From: Cymodocea nodosa
Lineage: Eukaryota > Streptophyta > Magnoliopsida > Alismatales > Cymodoceaceae
Assembly: GCA_036874045.1 (NCBI GenBank)
Contig: JAZBRI010000003.1
Span: 20,437,501-20,501,500, forward strand
Length of the DNA stretch: 64,000 bases
Direction of reading: 5' to 3'
Every line of letters begins with the position of its first letter. Positions within the stretch are counted from its first letter, which is position 1. Shown here in pieces: positions 1 to 10,146 of this stretch. The notes under the pieces are model-generated. The model saw only the letters and a program-made list of their open reading frames with translations, was not told the origin of the DNA and made no database searches. The translations under genes were made by a program, and so were the position numbers.

Positions 1-635
1 TGTTGTATCGTGATTAATGTTATCTTTGTTAGTGTTGTGATTGTTTTATGTTTATTTTAGTTTTACAATTTACTGAAATTGGTTCGTTCAAAAGATTTAA
101 AGATTTTAATGGTTATTGTTTGAATTATCTGAATGTTAGTATTGCTTAATGATAAATCCAATGTTAACTAACATTAAAGAGCTTAATTGATGTTACTTAC
201 AATCTGTGGAATCGCCCAATGGTTGGCTGAATTCCTTTGTAAATAGTAGTATTAAAAAGAAAAGACAGGCTCGTGGAGTTAACTTAAGTCCACGAGGTTA
301 GTCCGTTGAGTTAGCCATAACTCAACGAACTTAGTCCGTTGAGTTAACTGTAATTCAACAAAGAGCTTATTGAATATATAAATTTGATTGTTAATAAACG
401 AACAGTTCTCAAATTCTTCAGCAATTCCCTATGGGATCGACCTGTACTTGCATACTAATACAATAGACACTGTGCACTTGCAGTTAAAGTATAAATTGGA
501 ATTAATATCTAAATTGTATTAAAGGTTGCTTGTTTACTTCTAAAAGAAAGAATAGGCATAAAGATAAATTAACTAAGTAAAAACAGAAGTAACAAATCCA
601 AGTTTTTCTAGTGTAGTGTTGGGAAAACGCAAACA
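1..635 (+). repeat. 5' LTR of element 1 (3' part only)
   Basis: Aligns with the last 613 bases of the 3' LTR (15968-16580) and ends in the same GCAAACA just before the primer site. The U3 part lies left of the window, so the target duplication of this element cannot be read. It contains the hairpin at 304-327. Confidence 0.93.
304..327 (+). repeat. Perfect hairpin word in U5 of LTR A
   Basis: CGTTGAGTTA, loop GCCA, TAACTCAACG: a 10-bp perfect stem with a 4-nt loop. It recurs in other LTR copies and in front of the 3' ORF modules. Confidence 0.85.
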
Positions 636-642
636 AGTTTTA

Positions 643-660
643 TGGCACTGTTGCCGGGGA
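643..660 (+). other. Primer binding site, tRNA-Asp type
   Basis: TGGCACTGTTGCCGGGGA lies 7 bases after the LTR end and is close to the Athila primer site TGGCGCCGTTGCCGGGGA, known to pair with the 3' end of tRNA-Asp. Confidence 0.85.
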
Positions 661-764
661 ATTGAATTAAATTGAACTGAATAGAATTGAATTGACATAA
701 GTAACTGTTAGAGCTGTTTTGTTTTAATAGCCAGAGTTGTGTGTTTTCTTCTGTAATTAAGAAT

Positions 765-1757
765 ATGGCATAAGCTTATGCTCAAAGATTTCTGAAACCT
801 GTAATTAGCATATGTGAATTCTGCAATTCTGAAGGACACGACATTTCTGACTGTTTGAAACTGAGACGTTTGCAGATGGTTAGATCCCATGAACAACAAA
901 TGAATTATCCTCAGTATAATAGAGTCGAGTATGAGAATCCTATAGTTTACCCAACTAATGGTTAGTATAGAATGTGTAATATGTTGAGAGACACTGAAGT
1001 TTGAGATAGGTATGACAGACTAGAGCATAGTATAGAGAAAAATCTAGATAAATTGGAATACTTTGTGTGTCAACAATAAGAAGTCAACCAATTAAATTAT
1101 AAGGAATCATATTCAGAACCTAAAAAGGATATAATTTACGAAACTGAAAAAACCATAATGAAAATTGATCAAAAATTGAATGCAATGGGATTAGATGATC
1201 TGGAAAGAAAATTAAAAGCATTAGATGAATATACAATGAAAATACAAGTTATGCAATAGGACAACGAAAATTATAATGTTATAAACCTACATAATTTGCA
1301 TAATATACAGCAAACAGAAAATACTAATGCAAGAGAATTTAAACAATGCACTTTAAAACTAAAAACAATTGAAGATCATAATCACAAAAATGATATACAA
1401 AAACATCATGAGAGTAAAGAAAATCTGGAAGATGTATGTATAACATTAAGATCTAGAACTGATATACCACCAAGAACTCAAAATGAAAATGATATGAAGG
1501 TGGATATGAGTAAAAATCAAAATGATAATGAAAATGTAATAGCTGAAAATCTAGAAATCACTAAAGAACAATCTGAATCTACGAATGAAGCTAAAAATGA
1601 TCAGACAAATCAATTGAAAGAAAAAGAGTCTTTGAAATCAAAATCTTTAGCACCCTATCCTGAAAGATTACAACAAACAATTCTTGAAAAACAAGAAAAA
1701 ATCAGAGAAATTTTTGAAAAAGTACAAGTTAACATTCCTTTGTTAGATCTATTGTAG
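765..1757 (+). pseudogene. Zinc-knuckle and linker region of the Athila polyprotein (element 1)
   Basis: The first coding region after the primer site. It has a CCHC knuckle (CEFCNSEGHDISDC, 813-854), then a charged, coiled-coil-like linker, then CITLRSRTDIPPRTQNEN (about 1430-1490), which matches the ITLRSGK stretch that in Athila polyproteins stands between gag and protease. In ordinary Athila elements the globular gag domain comes before the knuckle; here only about 150 bases separate primer site and knuckle, with no room for it. The gag domain is found at 10147-11490 instead. Elements 3 and 4 have the same arrangement. The likely role is nucleic-acid binding. Fossil, broken. Confidence 0.8.
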
Positions 1758-2570
1758 AAAATGCCTCCTTGTGCTAAATTTCTAAAGGATTGGTGTACTA
1801 AGAAAAGAGAGCGAAAAGTTCTTAGAAAGGTCTTTTTAGTTGAGCAAAGTAGTTCCCTATTTCTGCCACAAATTCCTAAAAAGTTATCTGATATTGGAAT
1901 CTCTATTATATCATGCACCATAGGAAATACCATTCTAGAAATAACCTTAATAGACTTAGGTGCAGGTATAAATGTTATGCCAAGTGATATATTTGCATCT
2001 TTAGGATTAGAAGGCTTAACTCCTACTAGTACGGTTATTCAATTAGCTGATAGAAGTATAAGATAACCTAGAGGAAAAATAGAGGATGTCTTAATTAAAA
2101 TTAAAAATTTTATATATCCTATTGATATTGTAATTCTGGATTCCCAACAAATTAAGCATAAAAATAGTGATACATCTTTAATTTTGGGAAGGCCATTTTT
2201 AGCAACATCAAGGGCTGTTATAAATTGTAAAACTAGAGTATTGAAATTAGCATATGGTAATGCAGATACTCAATTAAATATTTTCAAACCAGAAAGGTTT
2301 GAGGAGTTAGAAATGTCCTTACATATCATAGACTTTTTAGAGGATGAAGGAGATATGTTAGATGATGTGATTCAAGAAGAATTAAAAAGGCAAATCAATT
2401 CTAAAATTTTAGAAGAAAGTGAAAGCATAAATATAGAAGAAGATCGGGAAGAAATTAATTTAGAAAATGATGATGTTCAATTAGGAGCTCTAACCTCTGA
2501 TGGGCAGCATTTAGAATTAAAACCTTTACCTCCTGAATTAACCTATATATTTCTAGAAGATAAATGAACC
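1758..2570 (+). pseudogene. Aspartic protease region of element 1
   Basis: Retropepsin-type protease that would cleave the polyprotein. The upstream block MPPCAKFLKDWCTKK matches the pre-protease block of Athila. The active site reads DLGAGINVMP (DLGA codons 1953-1964), followed by LADRSIR and the flap-distal LILGRPFLATSRA (about 2178-2215), both typical of Athila protease. An acidic tail (2310-2560) leads to the RT. Fossil, broken. Confidence 0.88.
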
Positions 2571-4640
2571 TGTCCAATCATTATTGCTTTAGATTTAAAA
2601 GAGGATCAAATAGCTAAATTAAAAGATGTAGTAAAAAGTTATAAAAAAGCAATAGGATGGACTATGATTGATATAAAAGGGTTAAGTTCAACTTTATGTT
2701 GTCACCACATATATTTAGAAGAGAATGCTAAACCTGTTAGAATTCCTGAGAGGAGATTAAATCCAAACCTTAAAGAAGTAGTCAGGAAGGAAATAGTTAA
2801 ATGGTTAGATAATGATATAATTTATCCGATTTCTGATAGCTCGTGGGTTAGTCCAATCCATGTAGTTCCTAAGAAATCAGGATTAACAGTTAGAGCCTAT
2901 TTGTGCACCTAGAATTTGAATTCCGTAGAATTTGAATTTTAACGGAATTTGAATTCTATAGAATTTAATGGAAAGAATTTAAAATCTAGGTGTTTGTGCA
3001 CGTTCAAGAATTTAACAGAAATTGAAATTTAAGTGTTTGTGCACATGACATAATTGAAGGAAATTGAATAGAATTGATTTTTAATAAAGTTAAGTAATGA
3101 ATTAAAGTAATTAGTGAAAATGTAATTAATCAAGAAATGAATTACTTACATTAATAAATGAACATATTATTAAATTAAATGTTTATATATTATTTATCAA
3201 TTAATTAAGTATATCATTATATAAAATAAATCAAAAATTACAAAAATTCATAACTTTTTAGTTATAATACATGTTTAAAACAACAAAAGAATAATTATAA
3301 ATTCTATATTCCTCGTAATGTAATAATAAATAACTTTTATAAAAATATAATTATTATGAAGTGAATAAATGAAAGTAAATAATAAATAATTATTGAAATA
3401 CTTTGATTATAAAAAAATATAATTCTGAACATTTTATTAGCCATAAATGACTTTTAAGACTTCATTTGTGTTAACCACAGAAAGTTAGGAAAATTATATG
3501 GTTTTTGAAAATTTGATATTATATATTAAATAATATAATATAATAAATAAAATAATAATAATAATTGAATTAAATAATATTTATGATTTTAATATTATAA
3601 AATTAAATAATATTAATAATAATAAAATAATTAATATTTTTATTTTTAATAAACAAATATTAAAATAATTAATTAAATAAAAAATATTAACAATATATAC
3701 TTCAACAAAGGAGGGTGAGCGTTGAGCGATCTTTTGGAAAATGAATTCCCAACCTTTACACATGATTGGAATTCAAATTCCTTGGGAATTTGAATTCCAA
3801 AATGCACAAACACCTCATGACTCGGAATCTTATGGAAAAAATTTTCAATTCCGTCAGATTCCGAGTGCACAAACCCCCCCTTATTAGGAATGAAAGTCAA
3901 GACTTGATACCTACTAGAATTCAATCAGGCTGGAGAGTATGTATAGACTATAGAAAGCTGAATGCTGTGACTAGGAAAGATCATTTTCCTTTACCTTTTA
4001 TAGATCAAATGCTAAAAAGATTAGCAGGGCAAGAATATTTTTATTTCTTAGACGGGTATTCAGGATATAATCAAATTCTAGTAGCATTAGAGGATCAAGA
4101 GAAAACAACTTTCACCTATCCTAATGGAACTTAAGCTTTTAAGAGAATGCCATTCCGATTATGCAATGCGCCAACTACCTTTCAAAGGTGCATGCAAGGC
4201 ATATTTACTGGAATGACTAAAGATTTCTTAGAAATATTTATGGATGATTTTACTGTATATGGCAACTTATATGAAGTTTGTTTAAGCAATTTAGACCAAA
4301 TATTAAAACGCTGTGTGGAAAAAAAATCCAGTTTTAAATTGGGAAAAATGTCACTTCATGGTTAAACAAGGAATAGTCTTAGAGCATGTTGTTTCTAAGA
4401 AAGGGTTGGAAGTAGATAAAGCTAAAATAGAAGTAATTTCTAATCTACCAGAACCTAAATCAGTAAAAGATATTAGATCATTTCTAGGACATGCTGGTTT
4501 TTATAAAAGATTTATTAAAGACTTTAGCAAGATAGCTAGACCTTTAACTAATCTATTAAAAGATGTTCTATTTAACTTTGATAAAAATTACAAGGAAGCA
4601 TTTTTCAGACTTAAGACTAACTTAATTTTAACTCCTATAA
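2571..4640 (+). pseudogene. Reverse transcriptase region of element 1, split by a MITE
   Basis: Ty3/Gypsy-type RT. In order: HHIYLEENAKPVRIPERRLN and WVSPIHVVPKKSG before the MITE; after it GWRVCIDYRKLNAVT, FPLPFIDQML, FLDGYSGYNQI, the catalytic FMDDF (4237-4248, the YxDD motif), and the thumb/connection words [38 protein letters not shown] 988-bp DNA element (2893-3880) interrupts it; elements 3, 4 and 5 give the empty site. Fossil, broken. Confidence 0.92.
2893..3880. mobile_element. MITE-like nonautonomous DNA transposon, PIF/Harbinger-like
   Basis: A 988-bp insertion in the RT. The three other RT copies (near 32680, 50118 and 57858) give the empty site CAGTTATTAGG; here it reads CAGTTA, insert, TTATTAGG, so the target duplication is TTA (2890-2892 and 3881-3883). 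TTA or TAA duplications are the mark of PIF/Harbinger. The ends are imperfect inverted repeats: GAGCCTATTTGTGCAC on the left against GGGGGGGTTTGTGCAC on the complement of the right end. The word TTTGTGCAC repeats inward, at about 2900, 2993 and 3036 in one orientation and at about 3803 and 3865 inverted, so the ends look nested. The middle is very AT-rich. No transposase ORF, so it would need a source element elsewhere. Confidence 0.8.
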
Positions 4641-5205
4641 TTCAAGCACCTGATTGGAACCATCCATTTGAATTAATGTGCGATACTTCTGATTTTGCTG
4701 TGGGAGCAGTGTTAGGACAGAAGATAGAAAAATCTCCTAGAGTGATTCATTATGCAAGCAAAACCTTAAATGATGCTCAAGTTAATTACACAACTACTGA
4801 AAAAGAATTATTAGCTGTTATGTTTGCTTTAGAAAAGTTTAGATCATATCTAATTGGAGCTAAAGTAATGGTATACACGGATCATTCAGCTCTAAAACAT
4901 CTAATAAAGAAAAAAGAAACTAAACCTAGATTGATCCGATGGATATTATTATTGCAAGAATTTGATCTAGAAATTAAAGATAAAAAAGGTTGTGAGAATG
5001 TAGTAGCAGATCATTTATCAAGATTACAAATAGAAAAATCAAATATTGAAATTAAGGATAATTTTCCTGATGAACAATTAATGACCATCAATACAATGCC
5101 TTGGTATGTAGACATAGTTAATTACTTAGTTACTAGTCTAACACCTAAGGATTGGAGTAGACAGGATAAGAAATTGTTTTTCTCAAGAGTAAAATATTAC
5201 TATTG
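4641..5205 (+). pseudogene. RNase H region of element 1
   Basis: RNase H of Ty3/Gypsy type, which removes the RNA strand during reverse transcription. Seen: [19 protein letters not shown] with the first catalytic Asp, [36 protein letters not shown] with the catalytic Glu, [11 protein letters not shown] with an Asp, and VVADHLSRL near the end, as usual for Gypsy pol. Followed by the tether to integrase. Fossil. Confidence 0.9.
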
Positions 5206-6402
5206 AGAAGACCCATACTTATTTAAGAAATGTCCTGATTTGGTTTTAAAGAGGTGTGTTCTCGAAACTGAACATCCTAGCATATTGTCTTTCTGTCATG
5301 ACCAAGCTTGTAGAGGGCATTTTGGTTCAGGGAAAACTACTGCAAAAATTCTGCAATGTGGGTTTTATTGGCCAACACTATTCAAAGATGCTCATAAATA
5401 TTGCTTAAGTTGTTTAAGATGTCAACAAATAGGAAGAATATCAAAGAGGAATATGATGACTCTTAATCCTATTGTTGAGGTTGAAATCTTTGATGTGTGA
5501 GGAATAGATTTTATGGGTCCATTTCCTATGTCTAATCAATTTAATTACATATTGTTGGGGGTGGATTATGTATCTAAATGGATAGAAGCTATTCCTACAA
5601 AAACTAATGATAACAAAGTGGTAATACAATTTATAAGAACAAATATATTTGCTAGATTTGGAATACCTAAAGTTATTATCAGTGATAGAGGAACTCATTT
5701 CTGTAATAGAAGTTTTGAAGCCTTAATGAAGAAATATGGAGTAAACCATAAAATTGCAACATCATATCATCCGCAAACAAGTGGACAAGTAGAAAGTGCA
5801 AACAAACAAATTAAATTAATCTTAGAAAAAGTAGTAAATCCTACTAGAACAGATTGGGCTAATAGATTGATAGATGTACTTTGGGCTTATAGAACTACTT
5901 ATAAAACGAGCTTAGATATGTCACCTTTTAGGCTAGTATATGGAAAAAGTTGTCATTTACCTGCTGAAATAGAACATAAAACTTATTGGGCATTAAAAAC
6001 TCTGAACACTAATTTAAATTAAGCTGTTGAAAATAGAAAAATGCAATTAATTGAATTAGAAGAATTTAGAAATGAAGCTTATTCGAAGATTGTAAGAGAA
6101 AAAGAAAAAATTAAATTTTTGCATGATAGAAAAATTATTCCTAAAAGCTTTGAAATAGGACAAGAAGTATATCTTTATATGGATAGACTCCATAATCATC
6201 TAGGAAAATTAAAATCTAGATGGGCAGGACCTTACATAGTTCGAAATATTTATCCGTATGGAGTTATTGAAATTGAAAATCCTAAAAATCAGAATATATT
6301 TAAAGTAAATGGATAAAGACTTAAACCTATTCTGAAAACACCAAAAAGCTCCTTTGAAATTATGGAAGAAGTTAGAGTAGAGGACTACTCGAGCTTTACT
6401 TA
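5206..6402 (+). pseudogene. Integrase region of element 1
   Basis: DDE-type retroviral-like integrase. The N-terminal HHCC zinc domain is visible, with the His pair at 5297 and 5318 (CHDQACRGHFG) and the Cys pair in CLSCLRCQQIGR (about 5405-5435). The catalytic core has Asp at 5507 (GIDFMGPFP), Asp at 5684 (ISDRGTHF) and Glu at 5792 ([10 protein letters not shown]), giving a D-x(35)-E spacing. The C-terminal part has KSRWAGPYIV, the GPY/F-type module of Gypsy integrases. No chromodomain is seen, as expected for Athila. Fossil, broken. Confidence 0.92.
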
Positions 6403-6952
6403 GTAAGAAATTAGTTTTTATGTTTATATATATATAAAAAAAAACATTAAAAATATATATAAAACATAAAAATCATTACGGTTCAACCGACTAGATCCAT
6501 CGGTATGACCGAAACATAAAAATATATGTATATTAATTTTTAGAAAAAATGTTGGTTTTACCGAAACATAGTATTGGTTCAACCGAAAGAAAATATATAT
6601 ATATATTTAGGTCTGACCGAAACATAATATCGGTTAAACCGGTAAAAAAATAGAAAAACTATTCTTTGTAATATTTTTATTATTATATTTGCTTGTACGG
6701 GGAGTCCGTTGAGTTGCGCTTAACTCAATGAGCTTACTCCATTGAGTCTTGAGTTAGTCAACGAGCTTATTCCGTTGAGTTAACTGTAACTCAACGGAGT
6801 ACTGTAGCTAAGACCGCGGATAAAATAGTAATAGTTGGTTCGGGAAATGACCCGATTACTCGCATAAACTTAGGGCTTATTTAAACTAAAACCTAGGGTT
6901 TTGGGGGCATTATCCGGCAAATCATTTAGAATCTAGAATAGTAGAAATCAGA
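6403..6952. other. Noncoding spacer between integrase and the extra ORF (element 1)
   Basis: No gene seen. It holds AT dinucleotide runs (6424-6440, 6597-6606), a cluster of short palindromic words built on GGTTCAACCG and GGTATGACCGAA (6480-6650), then a hairpin cluster (6700-6800) of the CCGTTGAGTTA type. The same order is found at 35210-35849 in element 3, so it is conserved between subfamilies. Confidence 0.75.
6771..6798 (+). repeat. Perfect 12-bp hairpin before the extra ORF
   Basis: TCCGTTGAGTTA, loop ACTG, TAACTCAACGGA. The best stem of its kind in the window, about 160 bases before the next coding region. Confidence 0.85.
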
Positions 6953-9212
6953 GTGATTCTATGCTGTTGTGTAACTCCATGATGAGGAAGATGAAGCCTG
7001 AATTCTGGGAAGAGGTAGTGGACACTGCACAGTTTCTGAAGGAATCTGAAGAATGGCACACACGGTAGAAGATCAAAAATACAACAAGAGAGAAAAAGCT
7101 ACAAAAGGTAGAATTAGAACTCTTTAACTTGAGAAAAATTTTGGTTGAGTTAGAAATACAAATACCACAGATAATGAAGACACGAATTAGAGTGGCAACT
7201 GAAATTGCAATAAGTAAAGAAAGAAAGATACGACCAAACAATGAAGTAGCCCTAGAATTAATCCAATGTAAGTCCCGGCTCTGGTTCAAAAGTTGAATCT
7301 GTAGACGAGCTAAATGGGTGATCTGGGCGCAAGAAAGGAAAGAAAATGAAGAAGAGGCAACTAAAGGACAAGAGGAGCCGACTGTTGAAAGACCTGTTCC
7401 TGAGGAGCAACAGCCTGGACCTTCAAATCTACTTCCTAAACCATTAGAAAGGGTGGTAGTTTTGGGGCCTTCAAACGAAGAATAATTAAGAGAATTTGAA
7501 GAACTTGTTCAAGTTGGGAAAAACCAAGGAGAATCAGAAGATTTGGTAGTGGCTAAAGCACACCTAGTGTTTGATGCACTTTATAAAAAGAGGGCTGCAG
7601 AAAAGTTGAAAGCCCAATATAAAATCAAAGTGGAACAACATCAAGAAGCTACTGCCAAACCTACTGCAAAAGGAGATGAAGCTAGTCCTTCGAGACCAGT
7701 AGTTATAAAAAATGTTAAACAGGAAGAGCTAGTACCTGTGGCTCGAAGGCCTGCAAAGCCTACTTTTGTTGATTTAATTTCAGAAGATGAAGATGAAGAA
7801 CAAGCACAACTAATCAGAAAAAAGAAAGGAAAAGAAAAAGTGCCTGAATATGAAGAAATTAAATCTGAAGTACCAATTTTTACAAGGCCTGTGGAGAAAA
7901 TTTTTATTAACCTACTATCCGATTTTGAGGAGGAGTAGGAGTAGCAGTAGGAGCAAAGAAAAGAAGAAAATCAGGCTGAAATTAGTCTACAGCCTGTACA
8001 AGAAGAAACAAAAATTAGGGCAGAAACTGAATTGCTTGTGACTCCATCCCAATCTGTTACAGAATCAGAAAGAACAGTAACATAACAGATTGGTAGTCAA
8101 GAGGAAAAAGAAAGAGCAGAAAATGAAGAGACTGAAAGAAGCCATTTGGATAAAAATAATTTTATAGATTCTACTGAAGAATAAGAAACTCTTCAGCAAT
8201 TTATGGAGAGAATTCAAGACAGAGTGGAGAGTTCTGCCGGCTCACCACCACAAACAGAAACAGAAATTCAGGAATCTGTAGAAAATATTCAAATGCAGCC
8301 TATAGAAGAGGAAGAGCAAGAGCAAGAGCAAACCCCTCTAGAGCAACAAAGTCACTTTCCTGACCCGACTAAAACAACAATTTTAAATGAAGTACAGTTT
8401 TGTAGTTAGGAAGCTTATACCAAATACCAAGAAATAAGGGGTTACGACATTATTTACAGTAGACCAGTAAATTGGGATGGAATGCAAGAAATCAAAGATT
8501 TATTTGAATTCCAAGGTCTACTGTAATTCATTTCTCAAGAAAGAGGGCATGCAGTATATGAGAATTTAGTACCCTGTTTTTATGCAAATTTAAGAGGAGT
8601 AAGAGGATTAATTTCCAACGTGGAGGAAGTTGATGTACAGATAACACCAGAGCTTCTCCACAACAATTTTGGTTTAAAGAATGAAGGAATAACAATTTTG
8701 GAAGATACAACTGCAGTTGAATGGACTGAACAGCAAATTAAGGATTGTTTAGCTATCAATCCTGGTGTGCCATTATTAAACAGATTGAAGCATTTAAATG
8801 GTAAAGCACACCTGGTAGCTAACATATTGATTAAGAATGTCTATTAACGACAGGGTCATGACATAGAATTAAGTCAATTTGTCAAATGGGCCACATATGC
8901 AGTTGTAAATAAGATCCAAATAAATTGGTCTACAGTTTTTATCTCCAAGTTGAAAATAGTGAAGAAAAAATTATTTTATGGAGGTTTGATTCCACTGCTG
9001 ATGGTGGACTGTATTGATTTCATGAAATGAACATAAAAAAGGATTAGATCTAGAACCATTTCAGTGAAAGAATACAGAAATTTTGTAGTTGTAGAACTAG
9101 CTGTACCTTATGGAGGAATTACAGGAGTAGTAGAGAGGATTAACCAATTAGAGCTTTAATTAGAAAAACTCCAGAAGGAAGTAGATGAACTTAGGCATAG
9201 AGATTATATTGT
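6953..9212 (+). pseudogene. Extra ORF of element 1, putative plant transposon protein type
   Basis: The third large coding region of the family. The N-terminal part is charged and Glu/Lys/Gln-rich, with VVAKAHLVFDALYKKRAAEK (from 7546) and acidic low-complexity runs. The C-terminal globular part (about 8410-9130) has FEFQGLL, LLHNNFGLKNEGI (about 8655-8693), AHLVANILIKN, NKIQINW and KKLFYGG; it ends in a Leu-heptad coiled coil (LEKLQKEVDELR). This resembles what Pfam calls putative plant transposon protein (I recall PF20167), found near Athila and Copia pol genes. Function is unknown; it sits where env-like ORFs lie in other Athila elements, but I see no signal peptide or clear membrane span. 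A related ORF is in the Copia fragment at 23142-25429. Fossil, broken, about six interruptions. Confidence 0.7.
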
Positions 9213-10146
9213 ATTGTTCGTCTACTTGTGTAAAATTGTATGATGTACTTGTAATGTAATTGATTCATATTAATGAATGTAATTTTTTCAGATGCAATTT
9301 TCATACGTGTTTTGGATGTGAAATGAATGGAATTTATTGAATATTATGTAATTTGTGGAACTTTAAGAATGAATATGTAACAGATTTATAATTTGCTGAA
9401 TGACAGGATAACTGCTTAAAATTTTTTGCATGTTGTAAGGTAAAATGTAAATTTTGCATAACATAAAATGACCTACAAGTTAAATCTTTATATAAGGTTC
9501 AGATTTAAATGAATTTTAATCAAAATGATGCATTAATGACATAGATTTAACTTTATTTCAGTTAGCAGAATGGAAAAAAAAAAAAAAAAATAGAGAGGAA
9601 CTTACGAGAGTAAAACTTAGAAGTTGCTAAGTTTTAACTCAACGAAGTAAGTCTGTTGAGTTAAATGTAACGCCACGAGGTCAGTAATATAATATAAGAT
9701 CACTCCGTTGAGTTATCTGTAACTCAACGAAGTTAGTCCGTGGAATTAGCAACAGTAACCAACTGTATTCTGTTGAGTTATTTGTAACTCAACGAGGTTA
9801 GTTCGTGGATTAAGTAGAACGGTTATTCTTTTAACCACGAATAAAACTTCGTCGGTTTAGCGGATACCAAAATTTGAAATTAGTAGTGGTACACGTACCC
9901 ATAAAAATAGGAACCACGATGCAAGTTGCAAGCCACGTTCTTACAATGAGATTTATTCACTTTATGGATGTGTAGTATATATATAAAACAGAATGTTATT
10001 TACGAGTTACCAGTACTTTTAAAAGAAAGGAGAATGCGTTGGAGGAACTGGAAGGAGAAGCAGCTGATTCAACTTCATCCGACAACAAATATTTACTAAA
10101 TGGAAAGCTTTAGACTGGTATGTAATTAATCTTTTGCTATTTATTT
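9213..10146. other. Noncoding spacer before the displaced gag (element 1)
   Basis: No gene seen. It has an AT-rich stretch, an A-run (9574-9590) and a dense cluster of hairpin words (about 9630-9830) on the CCGTTGAGTTA / TAACTCAACGA theme. Element 3 has the matching cluster at 42690-42930. It may be a leader or internal promoter for the gag-like ORF; that is inference. Confidence 0.7.
9706..9729 (+). repeat. Perfect 10-bp hairpin before gag
   Basis: CGTTGAGTTA, loop TCTG, TAACTCAACG. The same stem as at 304-327 with another loop. Confidence 0.85.

Noticed and set aside
643-660. Possible tRNA-Asp gene piece
   Set aside because: An 18-base primer site only; no tRNA fold around it.
3581-3763. 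Small reverse frame in the MITE
   Set aside because: Encodes an AT-driven Ile/Leu/Asn run and no transposase motif.
5441-5698. Reverse open frames inside integrase (also 51673-51930)
   Set aside because: Shadows of the conserved integrase codons on the other strand.
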